NCBI RefSeq assembly: GCF_017916325.1
Contig: NC_090141.1
Span: 202,001 to 266,000, forward strand
Reading direction: 5' to 3'
Length of the DNA stretch: 64,000 bases
Source of the DNA: Leishmania martiniquensis
Taxonomy: Eukaryota; Euglenozoa; Kinetoplastea; Trypanosomatida; Trypanosomatidae
Each line of letters opens with the position of its first letter. Within the stretch, counting starts at the first letter, position 1. Below are positions 40,230-50,229 of this stretch, piece after piece. The notes under the pieces are model-generated. The model ran no database searches, was not told where the DNA came from, and worked only from the letters and a program-made list of their open reading frames with translations. The position numbers were made by a program, and so were the translations under genes.

Positions 40230-41356
40230 TTCGCGTCTTCGCCAAGAGGGGGGTGCCCGTGATGGACATCATCGAGCTGCAGGGCAAGATCGTCATCACA
40301 CAAGAGGCACTGAGCGCCGCGCGAGAAGCCCAGGAGCGGCGGCGGGAGCTGCGCCGGAGCGGGGCAGCCAATAGGGACGCCACTGTGGGAGCGGAGACCA
40401 GCGGCACCGACGATGACGCCGTCTCCCTCTCTTCGGCTCCCTCGCCATTGTATGCCTCGTCCGATGGCAGTTGCAGCAGTAGTCGCAGCAGCACCGGTGA
40501 TGGGGGTGGTGGCACGAGGAGTGGCCGTGCCACGGCAGGTGAGGGCGAGGACGTACATCCTGAGATGCGCCAGCGAGCCTTGCGCCAAAGCAGCGCGTCG
40601 CGCGGCGCAGTATCCCCATCCTGCTCTTCCTCGGCCTGCCCCCGACCGCCGCGCTCCGCCGCCGGCGACCCGGCCGTCGTGGAGGTGCCCCTCGGCCACG
40701 TGGAGCAAGACTGCCTGAACGAGAAGCGCTGCAGCCTCTGCATCGACACGCTGCGGGTGCACGGCAGCCGGTATTCCTTCAAGCACCCGTGGCTTGTGCT
40801 GCGGGAGTGCTCACCGGCGCGTATGCGACGGCTGCGCCGGCAGATGGCGCGCACCCAGATCCCTCGTGATGACACACGAGCGCGCGACTTAATGGCGGCT
40901 AGTGGGCGAGGTGGCGACAGCGCAGCCGTGCCGGAGACGGCGGATGGCACGCCGTCCAGCGCGGAGCCGACGCTTCTCTTCTCCGAGTGGCTTCGCCAGC
41001 ACCCGGAGGCGCTCTCCCTCGACTCGCTCTTCCTCGACGACTTCGCTGCCGGTGACGGGGACGAGAGGGACGCATGCGGCTCGACTAAAGCGGGACCAAC
41101 GTGTGCCGCGCCGCGATCCATCACTCGGGGCAGCCCGGCTGACAATGCCGAGCAACACAAACGCCCACGTGAGGAGAGTGCCGCGGACACTGCAGCGAAT
41201 TACCGGTCCAGCTCACCTCCGTCACAATTGAGCGCCTCTCGCGTCCCCCTGACGGCACCGACGACCGCAGAGACAGCTTACAAAAATTATGAACTCATCG
41301 GCGTTGTGCGCGACGCGGTCCTCTTCAACTCGAAGCCATCACGTGTCTTTCAGTAA
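40226..41356 (+). CDS. Divergent Ctf8-like protein (alternative clamp loader subunit candidate)
   Basis: Predicted 376 residues. Three separated blocks match the order and spacing logic of Ctf8/CHTF8. The first, at the N-terminus, runs from MIRVFAKRG to IIELQGKIVI at ~14-24 (family: IELQG). The second lies at ~150-195, with PLGHVEQD, then LCIDTLRVHGSRYSFKHPWL (family: LIVGHHxLxGKxxxLxKPxxVL). The third is at the C-terminus, YELIGVVRDAVLFNSKPSRVF (family: IxxKILFxxRPxPI). In between are Ala/Ser/Gly/Arg-rich insertions, so the protein is about three times the usual ~120 residues. Ctf8 works with Dcc1 and Ctf18 in the Ctf18-RFC complex, which loads PCNA and supports sister-chromatid cohesion. 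The ATG at 40226 fits the family N-terminus exactly; no upstream in-frame ATG exists. Reasonable confidence in the assignment; a profile search would settle it. Confidence 0.7.
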   Translation: MIRVFAKRGVPVMDIIELQGKIVITQEALSAAREAQERRRELRRSGAANRDATVGAETSGTDDDAVSLSSAPSPLYASSDGSCSSSRSSTGDGGGGTRSGRATAGEGEDVHPEMRQRALRQSSASRGAVSPSCSSSACPRPPRSAAGDPAVVEVPLGHVEQDCLNEKRCSLCIDTLRVHGSRYSFKHPWLVLRECSPARMRRLRRQMARTQIPRDDTRARDLMAASGRGGDSAAVPETADGTPSSAEPTLLFSEWLRQHPEALSLDSLFLDDFAAGDGDERDACGSTKAGPTCAAPRSITRGSPADNAEQHKRPREESAADTAANYRSSSPPSQLSASRVPLTAPTTAETAYKNYELIGVVRDAVLFNSKPSRVFQ

Positions 41357-41391
41357 AGGATGAGGGGCATTCGGGTCATGGTGGCGTTGTA

Positions 41392-41408
41392 TGTGTGTGT
41401 GTGTGTGC
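41392..41408 (+). repeat. (TG)n dinucleotide run
   Basis: About eight TG units in the 3' UTR of the Ctf8-like gene, followed by further GTGT-rich sequence. Confidence 0.7.
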
Positions 41409-42664
41409 GTGTGTCTGCAAGTGTGTGAAGGGGAAGGCGAGTGGCTGAGGGTGGGGAGGGGAGGTGTCCTGGTGGGCCATGCCAGGGAGCAGAGGGTCTG
41501 ATCGACAGGCTTCTGCCGCTGCGCTGCGGGCGTTTTGTAGTAAGTGGCCGCCGCCGGCGATGCGCGCGCACAGGATGACAGGCACGAGCGATCGTGGGGG
41601 CATGCCGAAGAAGGCCGGTGCACGTAGTTCCCTGCACACCCGTCTGTCGGTTGCTTCTTGTGGTCTCGCCTGGCGGGCGGGGTGGCACGGGGCGGCCCCT
41701 CTGTCCCCTCTCTCTTCTCTCCTCTCCTCTCAATAGGCATGCGCTTGCGCGGCCCAAAAAAGCGAAACAGTGGACGACATGAGCAACGCTGACGCAGCAC
41801 GTCCTGATTCGTCTCCATACGCCGAGGCGCGAAGCGCCGTACAGTCGTCTGCCTCGCTCACCCTTCTCTTTGTGGTCCCCCTCTTTCCCACCCCTCGCCA
41901 CGGACGCGAGACGATCTGAGTTGCCGCATCCCGCGCAAGGGCTCGCTTGGCGACGTTGTCGTGATGCTGGCGCGGACGGCTCGACACATTAGCCGGATGC
42001 CGCGGCTATCAGCTGCTCGTGCTGGGTTCGTCCGCTCCATCCCTTCTCCCCTTCTCCCCTTCCCTCTCGCGCTCGATGCCGCAGTAGTTGTAGCCGTTGT
42101 AGCGTTTACTCTGAAGGCGAGCGCCCTCCTCCCCCCACCACATCACCTGACGCCAAGCGCCATCTGTGTCACCGAAAGACGCTGCCGAGGAGACAGAGAC
42201 ATCGCCACCGATAGTCTGGGAATCCTTTGCGCCTTGAGATCAGCTGCTCAGCGAGTCGAGAGGCGCTATCAGCCGAGCGCGTGCGCAGCACGAACGGGGG
42301 ACAGCGGAACAGAGAGAGGGCGTGTGCGGAGGGGTCCGTTGCCTTCCCCCTCCTGCGAGTGAGGTAAACGAAGAGGGGGCAACCGGGCCTTGTCAAGCTC
42401 GGGTGTGCTCAGCGCGGTGAAGATTCAGCCCCCCCTTTCGCGCGCGGGTATCGCGATCATCGACGACGGACTCGTGCGCAAAGAGAAAAGGGAAGGAGAC
42501 ACGCACAGGCCGGCGGTGGCACTCTCCTCGCTTAGGTGTGGCGAGTCGCACGCGCATGGGAGGAGAGGGGGGCGTGCGCGACAGACACGAACTTCTTTTC
42601 GCCTATACTGACGTCCCCGCAGCAGCTGTGGCCGCCTCCGAGAGGGCGTGCGCGCACGGCATCG

Positions 42665-42738
42665 CCCTTCTTCTCCCCCTTTTTATTTTTCTTTTCACCC
42701 CGCACTCACGCGCACGACAACTCCAAAAGCTGTTCAGT
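42665..42738 (+). promoter_or_regulatory. Candidate trans-splice acceptor for gene 11
   Basis: A T/C-rich tract (42665-42700) is followed by AG dinucleotides near 42728 and 42737. The next ATG is at 42758. Confidence 0.5.
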
Positions 42739-42757
42739 GGCCAATTCCGAGTAAGCA

Positions 42758-45700
42758 ATGCCTCCCCCGTCGACGTTTCGGTCTGCGCCATCGATTCACT
42801 CACGATGGTCGTGGCGGCGCCGTGCACTGCCACGGTCATTGCGGCTCGGGCCTTCCCCGGATGCGAAGACCGCCTTGCGCAGGTACTCCGTCACCGCCAC
42901 AGGCACTGCCGCCACGGCTGTAGCCCCTGCATCTTCGAGGCACTGTGCCGGCACGTACGCGGCACCATCGCGAGCACCTCTCTCATCCTCCTCACTGCTC
43001 ACCGATGCAGCGGACTCAAGCGTGACTCCAGTGTTGGGCGGCAACTGTGGCGGCAACGTCGTCCACGCCTGCGCGGCGTACGCTTCGGCCTCGACGACGA
43101 CGAATGGGCAGCCGGACAGCGCCCCGCTCAACGTCGTACTGCTCCTCCGCTATGGCGACAGTGACCGGGGCCACCGGCCCCTGAGGGCCTCTCGATATAT
43201 GGCAGGGCTGCGAATGATCGCCTCAGAGTCGGCGGCGCTTGGCGCTTCTGTCAGGCGTCCCGCGGCGTCGCCGCTCGGCCACGCGATGCGGTATGCGAGC
43301 ATGCACAGCGGACGTAGCAGCAGCGAAGCAGAGGTGTTATCTGGCGAGGCTTCCAGGCAGGCCTACGCACCAGCCGCAGCGCGCGGCCCTCATCATGCCT
43401 CGGGGGGCAGCGAGGATGGCGAGGCAGTGCAGACGACCTTTGGATCGGCGCCGCACCGCGACAGCACCGCGTCGTCTTCCACCATCTTTCACTCTTCTCT
43501 CATGACGTCGCGCAGCGGGCCTGCTAAAGCCGCGGCTACTCGTGGCGGCGGCTGTCGCGGCGAGAGGGCCTCTGGTGCGGCTGTCGCGGCGGCTATCATG
43601 CGGCGTCATCGCCTTCACACATCCTTGCACTACCTCTCCATCTCCTCTGGCGTTGAGGTGCCGGATTGCGCTGGCGGCGCATACCACCTCCGAGATCGGT
43701 CACTGCAGCGGCGCAGCAGCGCCGCCACTTCGGCGGCCGCTGTCAGCGGAGACCGTAGCAGCTATCTCAGTCGCTCACGCACATGCGCTGACAATGTGCG
43801 CATCTCCGCCTTCCCCTCGGCGTCGCCGCGGCCGGCATCCTACCTGGGCGGCCTCTCCCCCGCTTCTGCCTCATCGCCCGATGAGCGCTCGTCATCACCG
43901 TCGCTGTCGCCAGCCACGGCCGCCCGCACCTCACCGTCGGTGCTGCTTCGTGATGCCCCGCACCAGCGCGCGCAGCAGTACGAGCCTTTCGACCGCCTCC
44001 TGCATCGCTACCTCGAACGCGGCAACGTGGCACACGCCACACAGCGGCTGCTACACCACCCTGACGCCCCCGCCCCGGCCGTCCTCCTCGACACAATCTT
44101 GCGGCACCGGCTTCCCGCCCCGTCGTTTGTGTGCCAGGTGCTGCTCGCCACCATGCACACCGCTCGCCGAGACCGCAGCACGGCTGCTGCCGCGGGCTTC
44201 GCACTGGATCGCGTGGCGGTGCGGCTGCGCACAGACGAGAATGCGCGCCTGCTCTACGGGAATCCACAGGTGCGGGCGCTGCTGCTGGAGGCTACGCTGC
44301 AGGAGTCGCTCTTCGACACGGCCGTCGATGTGGTGACAGACATGCCGGCTGAGTGGATCACGCCGCATGCGTGGTCGCAGCTAGTGGTGATGGCGGGCCA
44401 GTCAAAGCTGCCGCACTCGCACCTGCTTTGGCGGCTCTTGAGCCTGCACGAGGTAGGGTCGTCGGCCTTGCAGAGTTCGCTGCGGGATGCGCCGATGTCC
44501 GCGCAGACAGTTCTGACTCGCGCCGGCGAAAGCGCGCTCCTCGGGGCGCTGCGCCAGCGTCCACTGAGCGACGCGTCGCGCGCTGCACGCCATAGTGGAG
44601 TGGCGGCGGCAGCGGCCACCTCCGCGTTGGAGGCGCGGCCATGGAACGCCACTCCAGTGCCGGACGGGGTGCTTGACGTTCGTGCGTGTACTACAGTGCT
44701 TGCGCCTGCGTACGGGGATATCGGAAGTGCCGTCCTCGACTCCACTGCTGCAGGGGAAGTAGTGCGCGCAGACGAGGGGGATGAGGGCGCGCAGCGCACG
44801 TCCGAGGACGGCGAGGATCAGACTTCGGCTGCGCCGGTGACAGCGCTGTCGGCCGCGGGCATCGCCGCAAGCGGTGGCAGTGGCGTTCGGTGGTGCGCGC
44901 TCAGTGCAGTTGAGCTCGGCTACGCAGTGGAGCATTACAACGGCGATGCATCGCCAGCGGCTGGGGACTTCCGGGCCTGCGGTGCAGCCGGCGCCATCGT
45001 TGGCGACTCATCCTTTCAAGAGGTGCTGGCGGATCTGGAGCAGGAGGGGGCGCAGGAGGCTGACTCTGCCGCCGCCTCTCCGGCGGCTCGGGCTCGCGCT
45101 TTAAGCATGAAGACAGCGTTGTGCATGATGAACTCGCGCCGCGGCATTGCCTTTGGCCTCGACGCCTCGATGGCAGCCGGAGTGCTGCTGCGCTGCGGTG
45201 TCTCCTTTGCGGCGCAGGCCTCGCCGCTGTTGGCTGTGCACGTGCTGCGCCGTTACCTGCGCAGCTGCCATCTCCTGCGGGATCAGGTCGTGGCGGCGCA
45301 GCATCGCGTTGCGGCGCAGCTCAATACAGCAGTTGAGGGTCCTGGACGCCGAGGCGCGACAAACACCGCCACCGCCACCGCCGCGACTGCGATGGAGCAA
45401 TGCCCGCGGCTGCCCGGCAACGGAGAGGAGAAGGTGCCCGGTGGCGCATACCCACGCCTCTCCGGCGCCGTCATGCCGCACCCAGCGCCCTTCCTCGTCT
45501 TCTTCAAGGTGATGCGTGAGGCGCGCGACGTGCTCTCGCACGCCGTGGATGGCGTCGACGAGGAGGACGAGGCGATGGCTGCGCTGTCTGCGGCGCGACT
45601 GCACCAAGGCGCTGCCGGCCGTGCACTCGCGCCTCTCCCAATGGTGCACTGGGAGCTCGTGTGGCGCACGTTCCAGGAGCTCAATCGCGAGAACCCGCAC

Positions 45701-47653
45701 TGGTACACGCAGCTAGAGCTGCAGGAGGCGGAGGACCTGTGCTTCAACGCGATGGAGGTGCTCTGTCACGGCGCAGACCCGTGGCTGACGTTGAACGTCG
45801 CGCGTCGCGTGTCGGCGCGGCACATTGTCGACGGCGTAGACATGTCGCTATGGTTGTTGAGTCGCCTGGACCCCTCACACCACACGGACGAGGCCCGCGA
45901 AGTCGCGCGTAAGCTGTTCCGCTGGCTGCTCGTGGACGTTGGCGTGCATGTGCAGCCGCCGCTGCACCGCCACCTCGTCCCCGCCGCGCGCGCCCTGATC
46001 CGGCTTGGCCTGCAGGAAGAGTTGGGCACCCTCTACAGCACTGTACTGGACAACGTTGCTCTGTTCACTCCAGAGCATCGCGACGCCTTTATCCATGTGC
46101 TGCGCGATCTGATCTGCCCTGCGTGCGCCAGCGTTCTGCCGGAGGTGGACTTGTACGTCGACCGTGCATGCCCGAACTGCATGGCGGTGGTGCCGGCGAA
46201 GGACGCCGGGGATGTGCCGAGCTTTCGACTCTCGGCAGAGCACATGGAGCGGCGGCGCTCGCAGCGCAAGCAGCGGCGGCAGCGGGCCCGCCAGCGACTC
46301 TCAGCCAGTGTGCGCCGACTGCAGCACGGCGGCGATGGGAGGTCGAGGAGCGAACGCGCATTGTGCCGCCCGCCAAGTGACGCGGCTGATATTCTTCGAT
46401 GGCACCTTCAAAAGCGCGACAGCGCCGAGCAGGGTGGGGAGGGCGACACAATGGGCGTGCTACTGCCATCATCGCCGCTGCTACTGACCGCCGGCGCCGC
46501 TTCGGAGGCGCCGTTAGTCCCCGGTGTCTCCGTGTCGGCGGAGACGTCTCTGTTTCCCGTCACAGGCGGTGCGGCGAGTGGCGGGCAGGTGCTGGACGTT
46601 CGAGCAGCCATGGAGGAGTCTTCGCGCCGGCTTGAGCTGCAGCGTGCCACACGGCGGTATGTGCTGGCACAACGCGGGGTGCTCCACGACGCAGAGGGCA
46701 TGTATGCTGGGCTATCTGCCGAAGTCGCCGATGGCGCATCGCGCTTGGTCTCTGCAGCGCTACCGAAAATTGTGCCAATGCCTGCGCCAGCGCTGGATAC
46801 GGCGGCACTTAAGCACCTATCCACTGTGGGTAACGCTGCTGCTGCTGCAGCGGGGACATCGTCGCCCGAGCGGGCCGCTGACGGCGCGTGGCTTTGCGTG
46901 TGGTGCCAGGAGAGCAATACAGAGTGGAGCAGTCGAGTGCAGTGCAGCGCGTGCGGGGCTGAGACAGGGCCGGCAGCACCGTGGCGGCAGTTCGCCTACG
47001 CAGCGGCGAGCGGCGATGTGATGGCAGAGCTGCGCGGGCGCATGTCGAACTGCGAGGCGCGCCCAGTGGACGCGATTGTGGCTGGCTACCTGCTGATGGT
47101 GTACAGGCGCACCTTCCAGCTGCGCGCGACGCCGGCAGATCAGGATCGGCTGCTGCGACTGGTGGAAGTACTTTGCCAGCTACAGGAGCGTGTGCTGGCC
47201 GGCTACGTGTACACGCGGCTCGTTTCCACTTCTCAGCGGCGCCTCGGCATGCCGCTCTATACGCTGGCGCAGGCCTTTGGACAGGAGATGTCACGACGAT
47301 GTTTTTTGGTACCTTTTTTTGGTGATGAAAAGCTGCCGTTGATGTCCTCGGCGGCGGCGCTCACTCGCGGGTATCCTCTCTGCTCACTGCGCCCCACGGA
47401 CACCGGCATTGCTGCACTGGGCAGCTCGCTTACCTCGAACAGTGGAAGTAGCTCCGCCAGTGCCGTTCACTACCCAAGCCAAGACGCACTCATGGCTTCA
47501 TTGCTACGCGACGGTCAAAGCCGCGGCAGCTTCGGCCACGACGGCGACGCGTTGCAGCTGCTGGCGTGGAAAGCAGCCTTGGAGGAGGCCATCGACGCGA
47601 TGCGCGTAGAGGCAGCACGTCGGCAGGCGGCTCAAGTCATGGAGGAGCTGTAG
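42758..47653 (+). CDS. Large helical protein with zinc ribbon and RanBP2-type zinc finger, possible organellar RNA factor
   Basis: Predicted 1631 residues. I do not recognise a named orthologue. The N-terminus is Arg/Ser/Pro-rich and lacks acids for about 35 residues (WRRRALPRSLR, later LRRYSV), compatible with mitochondrial import. Long helical stretches at ~405-560, ~720-880 and ~960-1110 look like PPR/TPR-type repeats without a clear consensus. A zinc ribbon is at C1120-x2-C1123-x14-C1138-x2-C1141. A basic KQRRQRARQR region follows at ~1170. A RanBP2-type finger is at W1378-L-C1380-x2-C1383-x3-N-x8-C1396-x2-C1399. More helices follow, and the C-terminus is ordered. RanBP2 fingers of this type often bind single-stranded RNA; combined with helical repeats this suggests organellar RNA processing or translation (inference). 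The start is the first ATG after the acceptor. Confidence 0.85.
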   Translation: MPPPSTFRSAPSIHSRWSWRRRALPRSLRLGPSPDAKTALRRYSVTATGTAATAVAPASSRHCAGTYAAPSRAPLSSSSLLTDAADSSVTPVLGGNCGGNVVHACAAYASASTTTNGQPDSAPLNVVLLLRYGDSDRGHRPLRASRYMAGLRMIASESAALGASVRRPAASPLGHAMRYASMHSGRSSSEAEVLSGEASRQAYAPAAARGPHHASGGSEDGEAVQTTFGSAPHRDSTASSSTIFHSSLMTSRSGPAKAAATRGGGCRGERASGAAVAAAIMRRHRLHTSLHYLSISSGVEVPDCAGGAYHLRDRSLQRRSSAATSAAAVSGDRSSYLSRSRTCADNVRISAFPSASPRPASYLGGLSPASASSPDERSSSPSLSPATAARTSPSVLLRDAPHQRAQQYEPFDRLLHRYLERGNVAHATQRLLHHPDAPAPAVLLDTILRHRLPAPSFVCQVLLATMHTARRDRSTAAAAGFALDRVAVRLRTDENARLLYGNPQVRALLLEATLQESLFDTAVDVVTDMPAEWITPHAWSQLVVMAGQSKLPHSHLLWRLLSLHEVGSSALQSSLRDAPMSAQTVLTRAGESALLGALRQRPLSDASRAARHSGVAAAAATSALEARPWNATPVPDGVLDVRACTTVLAPAYGDIGSAVLDSTAAGEVVRADEGDEGAQRTSEDGEDQTSAAPVTALSAAGIAASGGSGVRWCALSAVELGYAVEHYNGDASPAAGDFRACGAAGAIVGDSSFQEVLADLEQEGAQEADSAAASPAARARALSMKTALCMMNSRRGIAFGLDASMAAGVLLRCGVSFAAQASPLLAVHVLRRYLRSCHLLRDQVVAAQHRVAAQLNTAVEGPGRRGATNTATATAATAMEQCPRLPGNGEEKVPGGAYPRLSGAVMPHPAPFLVFFKVMREARDVLSHAVDGVDEEDEAMAALSAARLHQGAAGRALAPLPMVHWELVWRTFQELNRENPHWYTQLELQEAEDLCFNAMEVLCHGADPWLTLNVARRVSARHIVDGVDMSLWLLSRLDPSHHTDEAREVARKLFRWLLVDVGVHVQPPLHRHLVPAARALIRLGLQEELGTLYSTVLDNVALFTPEHRDAFIHVLRDLICPACASVLPEVDLYVDRACPNCMAVVPAKDAGDVPSFRLSAEHMERRRSQRKQRRQRARQRLSASVRRLQHGGDGRSRSERALCRPPSDAADILRWHLQKRDSAEQGGEGDTMGVLLPSSPLLLTAGAASEAPLVPGVSVSAETSLFPVTGGAASGGQVLDVRAAMEESSRRLELQRATRRYVLAQRGVLHDAEGMYAGLSAEVADGASRLVSAALPKIVPMPAPALDTAALKHLSTVGNAAAAAAGTSSPERAADGAWLCVWCQESNTEWSSRVQCSACGAETGPAAPWRQFAYAAASGDVMAELRGRMSNCEARPVDAIVAGYLLMVYRRTFQLRATPADQDRLLRLVEVLCQLQERVLAGYVYTRLVSTSQRRLGMPLYTLAQAFGQEMSRRCFLVPFFGDEKLPLMSSAAALTRGYPLCSLRPTDTGIAALGSSLTSNSGSSSASAVHYPSQDALMASLLRDGQSRGSFGHDGDALQLLAWKAALEEAIDAMRVEAARRQAAQVMEEL

Positions 47654-49212
47654 GGCGACATGAACGCGGTGGTGGCGACGCAGGCATGTGCGTACCACAC
47701 CGCAAGGGGGAAGGTGACGTCGCAGACAGCGGCGCTCCACAGAGCTGCAGAGACGCATAAAAGAAATGGAAAGGGGCGAAAGCGCAGAGCTGGTGCCTGG
47801 AAGAAACCCAAATAATATGTGGGCGGGACACACACACACACAGAGGCGTTCCAGTGACGCTGACAGGCCTCTGCTGCACTACAGCTGTGCGAACAGCCGC
47901 CCGAGGCAGACATGGGGGAGAGCGCGTGCGTATCTATCTGTGTGTGTGTGTGTTTCTGTGTTTCTGCGAGGTGAAGGAGTGAGCGAGAAGGTGGGGGGGA
48001 TTAGTTAACACACGAGTAGCTCGATATGGCGTGAAGGAGAGGGCCGGTGTAAGTGTGTGACTGAAAGCGTGATTGGTGCAACGCTTCTCTTCGCATCTCC
48101 TGCCCTCAGGGTAGCGCGAAGGCGGTGGAGGGCAGAGGAAGGGTGGGCGGTTCGTATTCCTCGCCAGACGGCAATCACCGCAGCAACGTGGGGACTCGGG
48201 GCAGCCTCACGCCCCACCTCTCACGGACGCAGCCAAGCGTCTTACTCGTCGCTGCACCTCCTTTTTCCGTATGCCCTTCCCCCCCGTCCCCGCGATCGGC
48301 GCGTCATACATGCACGTGTGCCCAACGCACACCCCCTCCGCTGCCTCGCCTTTCGTCGGCGCCGCCCATCGCCATCACCTCTGCACACACACACACACAC
48401 ACACGCACACGACAGATGAATGGGACCCTCACCTCGAAGAAATCGGGCTCCTCCGCGACTTCACCTCTTACTCCCCTCCTCCTTTCTCTCTCGCCGCGCC
48501 ACGCGTCACACGAGACGCCCAGCACAGGTCACACCCTCCTCCTCTCTGCCTCTCTTCCGCAAGTGACAGCTGACGCGCTGTAAGGATTCCTTGCCCACGG
48601 CCGCTCCGTCGCGCGGGCACATCCAACGACTGCGCTGCCGCTGTTGCTGCTTGTGCCGATAGCCCTGCCCCACTGAGAGCCTCAGCTCCTAGAGCGCTAT
48701 ACACCCATACACACGCCCCGTTCCGTGCTACCACTACTCCCCCTCCCCTTTACTCTCCGCTCATCTCGGGTGCCACCGAGACCGCATCCGCCACCTGAGC
48801 AAGGATCGGACAGTTGCCTTTTTTTTCCTGTCTATCTATACAGCCGTACATCGACACCGACACACGTGGGCTAACGGCTTTTTCACTCCCATCCCCCCCT
48901 TGTGAGCGTGCGCCCGTCAACATCTTGCTGCCCTTTGGTGACTGTAGCAGGGCAGTGCTGCTCGCGTTGGACGGCTCTCTTGTGGTGTCTGTGACGATCT
49001 GTAAGCGCACTGCCCCCCTCCTCCCTCCCCTTCTGCTTCCCTCTTTTCTTCCGTTGCTGCGGCCGATCTGTACGTGCAACAGTGCGCCCTGACGCGACTC
49101 GCTCACACGCAGTCTGCCGCCGATCACCACTTCCCTCCCACCTCCCTCGCCGCCAGGTGCGCCTTGTGAATAACCCCTTGCGCTTCATGCGGAGTGACGA
49201 GCGAAGGTTGCC
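47654..49212 (+). other. Intergenic/UTR region between genes 11 and 12
   Basis: No convincing gene in 1.6 kb. CA runs lie at 47829-47842 and 48384-48410, a TG run at 47939-47953. Pyrimidine tracts occur at 48465-48495, 48736-48755 and 49011-49050. An AG at 49155-49156 after a C/T tract is a plausible acceptor for gene 12, but an out-of-frame ATG at 49187 would then precede the real start. Confidence 0.6.
48384..48410 (+). repeat. (CA)n dinucleotide run
   Basis: About ten CA units, then GCACAC. A typical intergenic microsatellite of this window. Confidence 0.75.
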
Positions 49213-50229
49213 ATGCCGACCTTCAGCGAAATCATGGCCGCGCGCAAGGCGCTGGACGGCTATGTCTACGAGACACCGATCATTGAGAGCAACGCCCTAC
49301 ACGGCAAGACACGGCACGAGAGTGTCCTTCTCAAGTGCGAAAATTTGCAGCGCACCGGCAGCTACCACGTCCGCGGCATGACCTACCGCGTGATACGCGC
49401 GAAGGAGGCAGACTTGGGGGTCAACCATTTCGTCACCCACAGCAGCGGCAACGGTGGCGCGGCGCTGGCGTGCGCGGCGAGCAACTTTCAGAGCACCGCG
49501 CACGTGGTCGTGCCGGAGGACACGAACGCGCTCATCACGCGCAGCATTCGCCTCTACCAGGGCAGCTTCTATTACTGTAAGCCGGAGCTGAAGAGTCGTG
49601 TGGAGATGGAGGCGCGGCTTCAAGCCGAGTTCAACAAGCCGTCCGGCAAGAAGCGCAACCAGAGCATTATTGTGAACCCATACAGCGACGAGGCCATCAT
49701 CGCCGGCCACGGTACGGCTGGTATCGAGCTGATGCTGCAGACGGACTGCTCGGTCGACTGCGTCGTTGTTCCAGTCGGCGGCGGTGCGCTGCTGGCGGGC
49801 GTGGCGATTGCTGTGAAGGGCATGAAGCCGCACGTCGGTGTCTTTGCCGCCGAGCTGACCGTGCCGCCGGATCACTACACAGTCTTCAAGCGCGGCGAGG
49901 TCATCGAGGCGCGCAAGAGCAAAGGTGATGATCAGCGCATCAAGACGAACAAGCACGGCATCCGCACCGAGCTGACAGACCTCGCGAACAGCTATATTGA
50001 CCGCTACGTCGACGGCGTAGTGCACGTGTCGAAGGAGGAGATGTGCTACGCCTTCCGTTATGTGTATGAGCGTTGCAAGCTTGTCGTGGACACGAACGCG
50101 GCTATTGCCGTGGCGGCCGTCCTCGCCTGTCCGCAGGAGCTGAGCAACTACCGCCGCGTCTGCATCGTTCTCTCCGGCGGCAATGTCGACTTGAACGATG
50201 TGCCGAAGATCGCGGCAGCGCGGCTGTGA
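49213..50229 (+). CDS. Serine racemase/threonine dehydratase-fold protein lacking the PLP lysine
   Basis: Predicted 338 residues, the usual length of serine racemases and catabolic threonine dehydratases (PLP fold type II), and it aligns along its whole length. The PLP-lysine motif, normally GSFKxRG, reads G-S50-Y51-H52-V53-R54-G55: the Schiff-base lysine is histidine (CAC at 49366-49368). The SSGNHA loop is SSGNGG. The phosphate-binding loop is VGGGALL (188-194; family GGGGL). The Ser that contacts the pyridine nitrogen is kept in SGGNVDL (S321). The EPSGA segment is replaced by VDTNAA. It therefore cannot form the normal internal aldimine and is probably not a dehydratase or racemase; it may be a regulatory or ligand-binding pseudoenzyme. 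An automatic annotation would call it threonine dehydratase. The start matches the family N-terminus, although an upstream out-of-frame ATG exists at 49187. Confidence 0.92.
   Translation: MPTFSEIMAARKALDGYVYETPIIESNALHGKTRHESVLLKCENLQRTGSYHVRGMTYRVIRAKEADLGVNHFVTHSSGNGGAALACAASNFQSTAHVVVPEDTNALITRSIRLYQGSFYYCKPELKSRVEMEARLQAEFNKPSGKKRNQSIIVNPYSDEAIIAGHGTAGIELMLQTDCSVDCVVVPVGGGALLAGVAIAVKGMKPHVGVFAAELTVPPDHYTVFKRGEVIEARKSKGDDQRIKTNKHGIRTELTDLANSYIDRYVDGVVHVSKEEMCYAFRYVYERCKLVVDTNAAIAVAAVLACPQELSNYRRVCIVLSGGNVDLNDVPKIAAARL

Larger units (their letters stand above)
41357..42757 (+). other. Intergenic/UTR region between genes 10 and 11
   Basis: No convincing gene in 1.4 kb. A (TG)n run lies at 41392-41408 close to the stop codon. 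Pyrimidine tracts occur at 41698-41733 and 42041-42070, and a T-rich stretch at 42665-42700 precedes the gene 11 acceptor. Confidence 0.6.

Noticed and set aside
41460..41660. Possible SIDER-type retroposon fragment in the gap after gene 10
   Set aside because: Composition fits, but I could not recognise the signature sequence with confidence; a profile search is needed.
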